32,501 nt of DNA from CAZYMI01 sp964648505 (lineage in GTDB: Bacteria; Pseudomonadota; Alphaproteobacteria; Micavibrionales; Micavibrionaceae). The position numbers and the translations under genes were made by a program. The DNA lies in assembly GCA_964648505.1 (NCBI GenBank), contig CAZYMI010000022.1, positions 1 through 32,501 on the forward strand, given 5' to 3'. Shown here one piece after another: positions 5,654-13,289 of the stretch; position 1 is the stretch's first letter, and the number at the start of each line of letters is the position of its first letter. Under the pieces are notes generated by a model that worked only from the letters and a program-made list of their open reading frames with translations, was not told the origin of the DNA and searched no databases.

Positions 5654-7929
5654 CAAAAGCAAATCTAAAATCCCAAGATTCTGTTGCTGATATCCGTGAA
5701 CCAGAAGTCACAGAATCTCTGGCCGCCCAGTTTGGTCTCAAACGTGATGAATATGCACTGGCTCTTAAAATTATGGGGCGCATCCCTTCTTATACTGAAC
5801 TGGGTATTTTCTCGGTGATGTGGTCTGAACATTGCTCTTACAAATCATCAAAGGTCTGGCTGAAAACCCTTCCCACAACGGCACCTTGGGTTATTCAGGG
5901 CCCGGGTGAAAATGCAGGCGTCATCGATATAGGCGACGGACAAGCTGCTATTTTTAAAATGGAAAGCCATAATCATCCGTCTTATATTGAACCTTATCAG
6001 GGTGCCGCTACGGGCGTTGGTGGCATTTTGCGCGATGTTTTCACCATGGGCGCTCGCCCTATCGCCAATATGAACGCCCTGCGCTTTGGCGACCCGTCTC
6101 ATCCAAAAACCCGTCAGCTTATTGCGGGTGTTGTCTCTGGTATTGGGGGATACGGCAATTCGATTGGCGTACCCACTGTGGGCGGAGAAACAAATTTCCA
6201 TGCCGCTTATAACGGCAATATCCTTGTCAACGCCATGACAGTTGGTATTGCGGACGCTGATAAAATATTTTATGCGCGAGGCGCAAGCGTGGGGCAACCG
6301 GTTGTTTATGTCGGTTCAAAAACAGGGCGCGATGGTATTCATGGCGCAACCATGTCATCGGCTGAATTCACTGACGGGGATGAAGATCAACGCCCGACTG
6401 TTCAGGTAGGCGACCCTTTTACTGAAAAACTTCTTTTAGAAGCCTGCCTGGAATTGATGCGTAAAGACGCCATTATATCCATACAAGATATGGGTGCAGC
6501 TGGGCTTACATCATCTTGTGTTGAAATTGCTGCCAAAGGAAATATTGGCGTGCATCTAACCTTAGATCATGTGCCGATGAGGGAAACAGTCATGGTCCCT
6601 TATGAGATTATGCTTTCCGAATCGCAAGAACGCATGTTGATGATTTTGAAGCCGGGGCGCGAAGATGTCGCAAGAAAAATTTTTGAGAAATGGGATCTTG
6701 ATTTTGCGGTCATTGGAGTGACAACAATTGAACAGAATTTAAAAATCGATATGTATGGTAAAACATGGTGCGATATGCCTGTGCCTCCGCTGGTTGATGA
6801 AGCGCCGCAATATAGCCGCCCTACAAAAAAAACACCTGCACAAAACCCGATTGACACAAAAAAATATGATTGCAAGCCTGACGATTTGGGCAAGCATTTA
6901 ACCACCCTCATGGCAACGCCTGATCTTTCATCCAAACGCTGGGTTTGGGAACAATATGATTCCCTTGTAGGTGGGGAAACAATTTCAAGCCCGGGCATCA
7001 CTCAAACTCAATCAGGGTTTGCCGCAGATGCTTCACTGGTGAAGCTTGAAAATTCAAACAAAACAATTGCGATCACAACCGATTGTTCGCCACGCTATTG
7101 CTTTGCTGATCCTTTTGAAGGCGGCAAGCAAGCGGTTGCTGAAAGCTGGCGTAATATAACAGCAACAGGCGCAACGCCTCTTGCTGTAACCAACAACTTA
7201 AATTTTGGAAACCCTGAAAAACCAGAAATTATGGGACAGCTGGCTGATTGTGTGACCGGGATTGGCGCGGCCTGCATCGCTTTAGATTATCCGGTAATAT
7301 CGGGCAATGTTTCTTTATACAACGAAACAAATGGTCAGGCGATTTTGCCAACGCCTGTCATAGGTGGCGTTGGTGTTATTGCCAATTATTCACAAGCTGT
7401 TGGTATTGCACCAAAAGCAGCAGGCCTATCCGTGCTGCTCGTAGGTGGTGCTGGCATCCATCTTGGACAGTCGCTTTATCTGCGTCATATTTTTGGCAAG
7501 GAAGAAGGCCCCCCACCACCGGTTCAGCTTGAGGATGAAAGACGCACAGGCGACTTCGTTCGTACACATATTCTCAACGGCACAATTTCATCGTGTCATG
7601 ATATTTCAGACGGGGGATTGCTGGTGGCACTTGCTGAAATGGCGCTCGCCTCCTCTTCGATTGGCATAAATTTGTATGACCCTAAAACCCAGTTATGCGC
7701 CGGATTCTGGTTTGGGGAAGATCAGGGGCGCTATATTGTTATAACAAATGATGGTGATTCTTTAATCAAAGCGGCTGACAAGGCTGATGTTTCTATACTT
7801 GAACTTGGAAAAACAACATCAAATGCAAGCCTGACCCTTGAAGGGGGTTTTGATATCCCTATATCTGAAATAAGAGAAACACATGAAGCATGGCTGCCTA
7901 ATTACATGGCTGCTGGGAATAAAATATAA
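5650..7929 (+). CDS. purL: Phosphoribosylformylglycinamidine synthase, large catalytic subunit PurL (short form)
   Basis: A 759-residue ATP-dependent synthase that converts FGAR to FGAM using ammonia from PurQ. Family motifs include GIFSVMWSEHCSYKSSK, IFKMESHNHPSYIEPYQGAA, GVGGILRDVFTMGARP, VPTVGGETNF and, in the second half, GNVSLYNETNG and SSCHDISDGGLLVALAEMAL. The length identifies the short-form PurL, which in well-studied bacteria works as a complex with PurQ and PurS. It is coupled to purQ by a 4-nt overlap and followed after 3 nt by the BolA-like gene. Confidence 0.98.
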   Translation: MTKANLKSQDSVADIREPEVTESLAAQFGLKRDEYALALKIMGRIPSYTELGIFSVMWSEHCSYKSSKVWLKTLPTTAPWVIQGPGENAGVIDIGDGQAAIFKMESHNHPSYIEPYQGAATGVGGILRDVFTMGARPIANMNALRFGDPSHPKTRQLIAGVVSGIGGYGNSIGVPTVGGETNFHAAYNGNILVNAMTVGIADADKIFYARGASVGQPVVYVGSKTGRDGIHGATMSSAEFTDGDEDQRPTVQVGDPFTEKLLLEACLELMRKDAIISIQDMGAAGLTSSCVEIAAKGNIGVHLTLDHVPMRETVMVPYEIMLSESQERMLMILKPGREDVARKIFEKWDLDFAVIGVTTIEQNLKIDMYGKTWCDMPVPPLVDEAPQYSRPTKKTPAQNPIDTKKYDCKPDDLGKHLTTLMATPDLSSKRWVWEQYDSLVGGETISSPGITQTQSGFAADASLVKLENSNKTIAITTDCSPRYCFADPFEGGKQAVAESWRNITATGATPLAVTNNLNFGNPEKPEIMGQLADCVTGIGAACIALDYPVISGNVSLYNETNGQAILPTPVIGGVGVIANYSQAVGIAPKAAGLSVLLVGGAGIHLGQSLYLRHIFGKEEGPPPPVQLEDERRTGDFVRTHILNGTISSCHDISDGGLLVALAEMALASSSIGINLYDPKTQLCAGFWFGEDQGRYIVITNDGDSLIKAADKADVSILELGKTTSNASLTLEGGFDIPISEIRETHEAWLPNYMAAGNKI

Positions 7930-7932
7930 AAT

Positions 7933-8169
7933 ATGGCAATGACTGCTCAACAAATCGAAGACCTTATTAGAAGTTCTTTTCCGGACGCTACGATTGAAAT
8001 TAAAGATCTGGCTGGTGATGGAGATCATTATGCGGCAACCATTATATCAAAAGCTTTTGTTGGTAAGTCACGCGTTGCACAACATCAGCTTGTATATGCC
8101 GCCTTAAAAGGGGCAATGGATAAAGATTTACACGCACTTGCACTCACAACAAAAACACCACAATCATGA
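7933..8169 (+). CDS. BolA family protein (IbaG/BolA-like)
   Basis: A 78-residue protein with the BolA pattern IEDLIRSSFPDATIEIKDLAGDGDHY and later VAQHQLVYAALKGAMDKDLHALAL. BolA-type proteins pair with CGFS monothiol glutaredoxins to bind or transfer [2Fe-2S] clusters, and such a glutaredoxin is the next gene. The conserved His in the HQLVYAAL region is the usual cluster ligand of the family. It starts 3 nt after purL, and the purL-bolA-grxD order suggests one operon. Confidence 0.93.
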   Translation: MAMTAQQIEDLIRSSFPDATIEIKDLAGDGDHYAATIISKAFVGKSRVAQHQLVYAALKGAMDKDLHALALTTKTPQS

Positions 8170-8188
8170 TAAACAGGAGAGCTTCAAT

Positions 8189-8527
8189 ATGACGTCGCCC
8201 ATTTTTGACCAAATCAAAACAGAAATCACAAACAATGATGTCGTGCTGTTCCTTAAGGGTACGAATACTTTCCCGCAATGTGGCTTTTCTGCTGCTGTGG
8301 TGCAGGTGCTTAATTCTTTAAGCGTTCCTTTTAAAGGCATCAATGTGCTTGAAGATGACGATATTCGTCAGGGTATAAAAGATTTCTCAAACTGGCCTAC
8401 AATCCCCCAGCTCTATGTGAAGGGTGAGTTTATTGGTGGCTGCGATATTGTGCGAGAAATGTTCCAATCCGGTGAGCTTCAGGATGTTTTGAAAGAAAAA
8501 GGCGTTAAATTTTCTTCTGCAGCCTGA
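8189..8527 (+). CDS. grxD: Monothiol glutaredoxin, CGFS type (Grx4/GrxD)
   Basis: A 112-residue monothiol glutaredoxin that binds a bridging [2Fe-2S] cluster with glutathione and hands it on, often with BolA. The signature is TFPQCGFSAAVVQVL, with NWPTIPQLYVKGEFIGGCDI as the glutathione-binding part. ATG 8189 is preferred because AGGAGA at 8175-8180 precedes it at good distance. The frame is open upstream, but that part overlaps the end of the BolA-like gene and resembles nothing. It lies 19 nt after that gene. Confidence 0.95.
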   Translation: MTSPIFDQIKTEITNNDVVLFLKGTNTFPQCGFSAAVVQVLNSLSVPFKGINVLEDDDIRQGIKDFSNWPTIPQLYVKGEFIGGCDIVREMFQSGELQDVLKEKGVKFSSAA

Positions 8528-8784
8528 TCTTTGACATCTATTTTTCTCTTTTAAAAAGTTAATTTCTGAAGTTTAAAATCATAGTTGTGCATAAAAAATG
8601 CATAGTTGTGTATTTTTTATAGCATCTTTCAACTGTTTGAAAAAATTATGCTTTTTTCTGATTTTTTATCTTGAATTACGAAAAACAGTTATGGTAAACA
8701 TAACATACCGGCGCAAAAATGCTGGTGGGGAATTCAAAGACTTTCAAAGACTAATGTGTGTAAAAACAATAAGGGGAACTTCAA
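8528..8784 (+). promoter_or_regulatory. AT-rich intergenic region with repeats upstream of a 45-codon ORF
   Basis: No gene is visible. CATAGTTGTG occurs at 8580-8589 and again at 8601-8610, offset by 21 bp. ATAAAAAAT (8591-8599) and ATTTTTTAT (8612-8620) form a perfect inverted repeat interleaved with it. Possible promoter hexamers lie around 8637-8700 (TTGAAA, TTGAAT) but none pairs with a good -10. CATAACATACC lies at 8699-8709. The layout resembles a binding region for a dimeric regulator; this is inference. Confidence 0.4.
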
Positions 8785-8922
8785 ATGACAATCGCTTTAA
8801 TTATGATTATTGCTGTAACAGGTGGGTCTTTTTTGGGTGTTATCGCGTATTCAACATACCAATCCAGCCTTACAGGGCGCGAACTTGGTTTTTCAGGTTC
8901 TCTGCAGACCTTGCCCGTATAA
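8785..8922 (+). CDS. Possible 45-residue single-pass membrane protein
   Basis: ATG 8785 is preceded by AAGGGGAA at 8771-8778, a good ribosome binding site. The product starts MTIALIMIIAVTGGSFLGVI and continues AYSTYQSSLTGRELGFSG to a TAA at 8920-8922. Residues 2-22 form one membrane helix, and the remaining 23 residues are polar with a short basic/acidic TGRE segment. It has its own upstream AT-rich region and is followed within 11 nt by a terminator-like hairpin, which fits a short independent transcript. I recognise no family. Coding status rests on the binding site, hydrophobicity and position. Confidence 0.5.
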   Translation: MTIALIMIIAVTGGSFLGVIAYSTYQSSLTGRELGFSGSLQTLPV

Positions 8923-8932
8923 ACGAATTACT

Positions 8933-8959
8933 AAAGGCGACGGGGGAGCCGCCTTTTTT
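8933..8959 (+). terminator. Terminator-like hairpin after the 45-codon ORF
   Basis: AAAGGCG (8933-8939) pairs with CGCCTTT (8950-8956) around ACGGGGGAGC, followed by more Ts. It lies 10 nt past the small ORF's stop codon. It could equally be the first hairpin of a structured leader for the downstream deaminase gene. Confidence 0.7.
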
Positions 8960-9020
8960 AAAAAGAAGCCGGACCCTTCTGGTAAGGGGATACTAAAGGT
9001 GACCGGCCATTTTTTAATAA
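8960..9020 (+). ncRNA. Structured stretch between two terminators, candidate leader RNA
   Basis: GCCGG (8968-8972) can pair with CCGGC (9003-9007), enclosing a second stem CCCTT (8974-8978) with AAGGG (8984-8988). TACTAAAGGTGACCGG at 8991-9006 nearly repeats TACTAAAGGCGACGGG at 8929-8944. The stretch lies between two T-tailed hairpins and ahead of the adenine deaminase gene. It could be part of an attenuator or riboswitch-like leader, or a small RNA. I do not recognise a known class. Confidence 0.3.
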
Positions 9021-9055
9021 AACCGTCTGCGGCTTTAAGCCCAGACGGTTTTTTG
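9021..9055 (+). terminator. Strong intrinsic terminator 36 nt before adenine deaminase
   Basis: AACCGTCTG (9021-9029) pairs with CAGACGGTT (9042-9050), with an inner GGCTT/AAGCC stem, followed by TTTT. With A-rich sequence before and T-rich sequence after, it could act in both directions. Only about 35 nt separate it from the ade start. Confidence 0.85.
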
Positions 9056-9090
9056 TGGACATAACATAACGTTCTCGTTAGATAAGATGT

Positions 9091-10881
9091 ATGCAAATAA
9101 CATCACCCCTTTCATTGAAAAACCGTATTGAAAAAGCCACAGGTCGCCAAAAGGCTGATCTTGTAATCAAAAATATTTCTATCTTGAATGTTGTAACAGG
9201 AGAAACCGATCTGGGCGATATCGCTATTGCAGATGGCACAATTATTGGTACCTATGATTTTTATTCAGGCATCACTGAAATTGATGGCACTGGCCTGACA
9301 GCGGTTCCGGGGTTTATCGATACACACGCGCATATTGAAAGCTCCATGATAACGCCTTTTGAATTTGACAGATGCGTTCTGCCGCGCGGAACAACAACGG
9401 TCATCTGTGATCCGCACGAAATGTCAAATGTATTAGGATCAGAGGCAATTAAATATTTTCAATCTGCGTCGGAAAAAACCGTCATGGATATGTTTGTGCA
9501 GCTTTCATCATGTGTGCCAGCAACGCCCCTTGAAACTTCTGGTGCTAATCTGGACGCATCTACGCTTGTATTATATCGCGATCATCCAAGCGCAATCGGG
9601 CTTGCTGAGTTCATGGATATTGGCGGCGTTCTTGGCTTAAACCCTGATACACTTGAAAAACTATCCGCGTTTAGTACAGGGCATATTGACGGCCATCTGC
9701 CGGGCATTTCTGGTTATGCACTCAACGCTATGGCCAGCTGCGGAATCAGAAACTGCCACGAATCAACTACATTAGATGGCGCACAAGAAAAACTAAAAAA
9801 AGGCCTGAATGTTCTCATTCGTGAAGGCACCGTCTGCAAAGATCTTGAAACCCTACAGCCTTTAATTCAGGCACGGTTATCACCCTTTCTTGGCTTTTGC
9901 ACAGATGACCGCAACCCGCTTGATATCGCTGAACAAGGGCATATCGACCATCTTATCAGAACATCGATTGCTAAAGGGGCTGATCCCGCAGATGTCTACA
10001 GAATTGCAAGCTGGTCTGCCGCGCAAGGTTTTGGCTTGCACAAAAACACCCCAAAATGGCAAGCACGAGGCCTGATCGCACCGGGGTTTAAGGCTGATAT
10101 TGTTATCCTGAATGATGTCGCAACATGCGATATTCATAGCGTAATTAAAAATGGAAGAATTGTTTCGAAACGTACTTTTGATCACGACACATTACCACCT
10201 TCGCCCGGCCAAAACAGTGTCCAGATAAAACAAATCAGTGAAACTGATTTTCAAACAACAATCTATAGTACACGAGACCTTGTTGATGTGATTGAAATTA
10301 TACCCGGCCAAGTTGTAACAGGTCATCTGAAGTTAGAAGCATCTGATTATTTTATGCTTGATCGAAACGGTACTGTTATCACCCCTGCACCTGATACTGA
10401 TATTTTAAAAATTTCTGTCCTTGAACGCCATGGAAAAAACGGCAATATCGCAACCGGGTTTGTAAAAGGCTTTGGATTTGAAAATGGAGCTATCGCCAGT
10501 TCCATTGGCCATGACAGCCATAATATCACGGTTGTCGGGTCGAACGATAGCGATATGGCCCTTGCGGTTAACACCATCCGCAATAATCAAGGTGGCTATG
10601 CCATTGTTAAAGACGGTAAAGTGATCGGGCAGATGGCGTTACCGATTGCGGGTCTTATGTCTGACAAGCCCTTTGAAGATGTTCGCCAAGAACTTGAAGC
10701 TTTACGCCATGCTTCATCTCAGCTTGGATCGGCACTGGAAGATCCAATGATGATGCTCGCTTTTTTACCTTTGTGTGTCATACCCAGTTTAAAAATAACA
10801 GATTTTGGATTGGTCCGGTTTGACCCCCCACATGACAACGCTCCTGTTTTACTGAGTGACCAAAGATTACGCATAAAATAA
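9091..10881 (+). CDS. ade: Adenine deaminase (AdeC family)
   Basis: A 596-residue amidohydrolase that turns adenine into hypoxanthine and ammonia in purine salvage. The metal-binding motif PGFIDTHAHIESSM is at about 73-86, VICDPHEMSNVLG at 104-116, GHLPGISGYALNAMASCGIR near 201-220 with NCHESTTL after it, and FCTDDRNPLDIAEQGHIDHL near 269. The C-terminal adenine-deaminase domain includes SIGHDSHNITVVGSNDSDMA. The length is normal. It is preceded by a terminator-tipped structured region and converges on rnpB. The ATG has only a weak ribosome binding site. Confidence 0.96.
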   Translation: MQITSPLSLKNRIEKATGRQKADLVIKNISILNVVTGETDLGDIAIADGTIIGTYDFYSGITEIDGTGLTAVPGFIDTHAHIESSMITPFEFDRCVLPRGTTTVICDPHEMSNVLGSEAIKYFQSASEKTVMDMFVQLSSCVPATPLETSGANLDASTLVLYRDHPSAIGLAEFMDIGGVLGLNPDTLEKLSAFSTGHIDGHLPGISGYALNAMASCGIRNCHESTTLDGAQEKLKKGLNVLIREGTVCKDLETLQPLIQARLSPFLGFCTDDRNPLDIAEQGHIDHLIRTSIAKGADPADVYRIASWSAAQGFGLHKNTPKWQARGLIAPGFKADIVILNDVATCDIHSVIKNGRIVSKRTFDHDTLPPSPGQNSVQIKQISETDFQTTIYSTRDLVDVIEIIPGQVVTGHLKLEASDYFMLDRNGTVITPAPDTDILKISVLERHGKNGNIATGFVKGFGFENGAIASSIGHDSHNITVVGSNDSDMALAVNTIRNNQGGYAIVKDGKVIGQMALPIAGLMSDKPFEDVRQELEALRHASSQLGSALEDPMMMLAFLPLCVIPSLKITDFGLVRFDPPHDNAPVLLSDQRLRIK

Positions 10882-10886
10882 AAAAT

Positions 10887-11300
10887 GTCAGCTGGCCTGT
10901 AAGCCGGGTTCTGTTCATGTGTGGCGTTTTCTGCATCGAACAGAAACCACACAGTTGATAACCATTCATCTAGGCCTGACGTTACCGGCAGGCTCAAGCA
11001 ACCAACCCGGGTGGAAATGCGAAAGTACATCTGACAGCAAACCGAAGCTTCTGTCCGACCACCCCTATTTGGTCTTGCATCTGGTGGGGTTTACCGTGCC
11101 AGTCCTGTTGCCAGTCCTGCGGTGGGCTCTTACCCCGCCGTTTCACCCTTACCTGATCCATGCAAGCACGGCCATCGGCGGTTTGATTTCTGTGGCACTT
11201 TCCCTCGGGTTGCCCCGGCCGGACGTTATCCGGCACCATACTTTCGTGATGCCCGGACTTTCCTCACCCGTTGCGGGGCGCGGTCATCCGGCCAACTGAC
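10887..11300 (-). ncRNA. rnpB: RNase P RNA, bacterial type A
   Basis: Read on the minus strand, the RNA begins GTCAGTTGGCCGGATGACCG and ends CGGCTTACAGGCCAGCTGAC. These ends pair as helix P1 (11 bp, one G-U). Conserved blocks in order are GGGTGAGGAAAGTCCGGGC, GGGTGAAACGGCGGGGTAAG, GGTAAACCCCACC, GCAAGACCAAATAGGGGTGG, GCCTAGATGAATGGTTATC and CAGAACCCGGCTTACAGGCC. It is the catalytic RNA that trims tRNA 5' leaders. Length is 414 nt. The 3' end is followed by ATTTTTTATTTT on the minus strand, so P1 plus the T-run can act as terminator. The first 37 nt lie inside the amidase reading frame. Confidence 0.97.
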
Positions 11301-12043
11301 GCTTCTTCTTTATCAGGAAGTGCGTGATAAAGGCAAATTAATCGCGCCAGAGTTATTTCATCCATAATGCCAACAGAACCAGATTCTTTAAATATTTCAG
11401 GATGATAGCGACGCTGAAACGCCGTTACAATTTCTGTAAACGGTAAGTCGGGATCATAACCCATACGGGTAAGCATAGCTTGAGCCAATTCTTCAATACC
11501 CAGCGCATCTTTAGCTGCTAGCTCATCCGATGTATTAGGTTTTGGCCAAAATCCAACACCAAGTTCCGCCAACTTTTCCCACGGAAAATTTTCACCCGGA
11601 TCTATTTTTCGAGTAACGGCAATATCGGAGTGTGCAAGCACATCAAAAAGGCCCATACCATAGCGCGACAAGATCGTTTTGCACAATTTTGCTAACGCTT
11701 CAATTTGCTCGGATGGAAATAAAGGCAGACCATGCAGGTGCCCTGCATTCACAACTTCAATGCCAATCGACCATGAATTCAAGTCCGAAAATCCCTGCCA
11801 ATAAGATTTTCCGGCATGCCAAGCGCGCTTATCCTCATCAACATGGCGTGTAATTGTTCCATCCAGATCAATCATATAATGCGTTGAAACACGACCAAAA
11901 GATGGATCAGGGCTATTATTGAGATAGACTGAGCGCGCCTCGTCTGCCGTTTGCGTACCTGTATAATGCAAAATAATAAATTGTGGGCGCGTACCGGGTG
12001 CGCGTAAATCAAAGTTTGGAGATGGCTGATCGATGTCTAACAT
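11264..12043 (-). CDS. ampD: N-acetylmuramoyl-L-alanine amidase, AmpD type
   Basis: A 259-residue Amidase_2 enzyme that cleaves the bond between N-acetylmuramic (or anhydro-muramic) acid and L-alanine in muropeptides. Zinc ligands are H26 (FIILHYT), H138 (LAHSDIAVTRKIDPG) and D149; E96 lies in WSIGIEVVN. STHYMIDLDG and AWHAG are also typical. A C-terminal stretch (about 185-220, MLTRMGYDPDLPFTEIVTAFQRRY) resembles a peptidoglycan-binding domain. No signal peptide is seen, so a cytoplasmic recycling role is likely. The start overlaps the upstream MFS gene by 35 nt, and the last 11 codons and stop are shared with rnpB. Confidence 0.92.
   Translation of the reverse strand: MLDIDQPSPNFDLRAPGTRPQFIILHYTGTQTADEARSVYLNNSPDPSFGRVSTHYMIDLDGTITRHVDEDKRAWHAGKSYWQGFSDLNSWSIGIEVVNAGHLHGLPLFPSEQIEALAKLCKTILSRYGMGLFDVLAHSDIAVTRKIDPGENFPWEKLAELGVGFWPKPNTSDELAAKDALGIEELAQAMLTRMGYDPDLPFTEIVTAFQRRYHPEIFKESGSVGIMDEITLARLICLYHALPDKEEASVGRMTAPRNG
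11309..11336 (-). promoter_or_regulatory. Candidate rnpB promoter inside the amidase gene
   Basis: On the minus strand, TTGCCT (plus coordinates 11331-11336), a 16-nt spacer and GATAAA (11309-11314) are followed 8 nt later by the first base of the RNase P RNA. Each hexamer matches four of six sigma-70 consensus positions. The placement relative to the mature 5' end supports it. It lies wholly in the ampD coding sequence. Confidence 0.5.
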
Positions 12044-13289
12044 GATTATCTTTTGTAAAGAATATAAAAATCGCCCCTATAAACCAGAACGCTATAATAC
12101 TGATCATACCAGCTTGAAGCTGTTCTGTCAGGGCTGTAACGGCTGAAAATATCATAGGGCCTAGAAAAGATATGGATCGCCCGGTTAAAGAATAAATACC
12201 AAACATGCGTCCCATTTCGTGATCAGGCACAAGGCGGGCTAACATGGTGCGCCCCGCTGCCTGCGCAGGCCCAATAAAAATCCCCAGCCCAAGAGCGAAA
12301 TATAAAAATGTTTTTGAATGGGTAATAAAAAGAATCTCGGTCCCCACTGCTATTAAGCCGCAAAGACAAACCAGAATTAAAATACGCGACCCAAATTTAT
12401 CATCGTATCGCGCCAGCAAAAGCGCTCCAAGACCGGCCATCACATTTAACCATATACCAAAAACCAAAATTTGCGAGGCATCCAACTTATAGACAACACC
12501 CGCATATAACGCGCCCACGGCAAAAAGTGTTGCCAGTCCATCACGATAAATTGCGCTTCCAATCATAAACAAGCGTAAGTTCCTATCGTCCCAAACTTTT
12601 TTAAAACTTGTTTTTAATAAATCAAAAGAGCCTTGTGGGCTTACAGGTAAAGCTTTTGTCTTCGATAAAAGAAAAGGCAGAGAGAACATAAAAATCCACA
12701 GCGCAATAAAGATAAAGCTTGCACGAATATGCTGCGCATCAATAAAACTGATCTGCATTAAGCCTTTCCATCCGGCAATGCCTATAAATAAGATCATACT
12801 GAAAATTAAAGCAAAAACTCCGCCCACATAACCCGCGCCCCACGCAATGTTAGAAGCGCGCCCCATTTTTGCCTGAGACGTCACAGATGGCAAAAGCGTG
12901 TTGGATACAGAACCAACAAGTTCATATGCTGTATTGGCCAGAATAATTAAAAAAGCAGCAACAAAAAGACCCGATGTTTCGGGCACAGGTTTGATAAACC
13001 ATAAACACGCCGTTGACACAATGAGAAGGCCTGTTAAACAGCGCAGCCATGTCATGATATGCCCGTATTTATCAACAACCATGCCGATGATGGGGCTGAG
13101 TATGGCAACAAAAAAACCGGATAAGCCAATATAAAAGCTCCACAACGAAGCGCCTTTAACGCCATCACCAATGACAGCATTTGTAAAATAAACCGGGAAA
13201 ATAAAAGACACGATCCCAACAGCAAAAGCTGAATGAGCCACATCGAAAAAAGACCAGTTACGAAGATTGATCGGCCCAGAAAATTTCAT
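12009..13289 (-). CDS. MFS transporter, UMF1 / Atg22-like family
   Basis: A 426-residue integral membrane protein with about 12 hydrophobic segments. The N-terminal NWSFFDVAHSAFAVGI corresponds to the WxxxDxANSAF signature of the UMF1 group. Further family-like segments are AKMGRASNIAWGAGYVGGV and GRMFGIYSLTGRSISFLGP. The substrate is not known from sequence. The gene starts immediately after the sdhB stop with no gap and overlaps ampD by 35 nt, so it is in the same transcript. A role in muropeptide or peptidoglycan-fragment transport is possible from context only. Confidence 0.85.
   Translation of the reverse strand: MKFSGPINLRNWSFFDVAHSAFAVGIVSFIFPVYFTNAVIGDGVKGASLWSFYIGLSGFFVAILSPIIGMVVDKYGHIMTWLRCLTGLLIVSTACLWFIKPVPETSGLFVAAFLIILANTAYELVGSVSNTLLPSVTSQAKMGRASNIAWGAGYVGGVFALIFSMILFIGIAGWKGLMQISFIDAQHIRASFIFIALWIFMFSLPFLLSKTKALPVSPQGSFDLLKTSFKKVWDDRNLRLFMIGSAIYRDGLATLFAVGALYAGVVYKLDASQILVFGIWLNVMAGLGALLLARYDDKFGSRILILVCLCGLIAVGTEILFITHSKTFLYFALGLGIFIGPAQAAGRTMLARLVPDHEMGRMFGIYSLTGRSISFLGPMIFSAVTALTEQLQAGMISIIAFWFIGAIFIFFTKDNHVRHRSAISKL

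Noticed and set aside
5848..6297. A 149-codon minus-strand frame
   Set aside because: It is antisense to purL and resembles no family.
8598..8996. A 132-codon frame overlapping the 45-codon ORF
   Set aside because: It has no ribosome binding site, a composition unlike a real protein, and crosses the first terminator hairpin. The shorter frame has much better start signals.
10919..11299. Several reading frames on both strands between ade and ampD
   Set aside because: The stretch is RNase P RNA; its conserved blocks explain the sequence fully.
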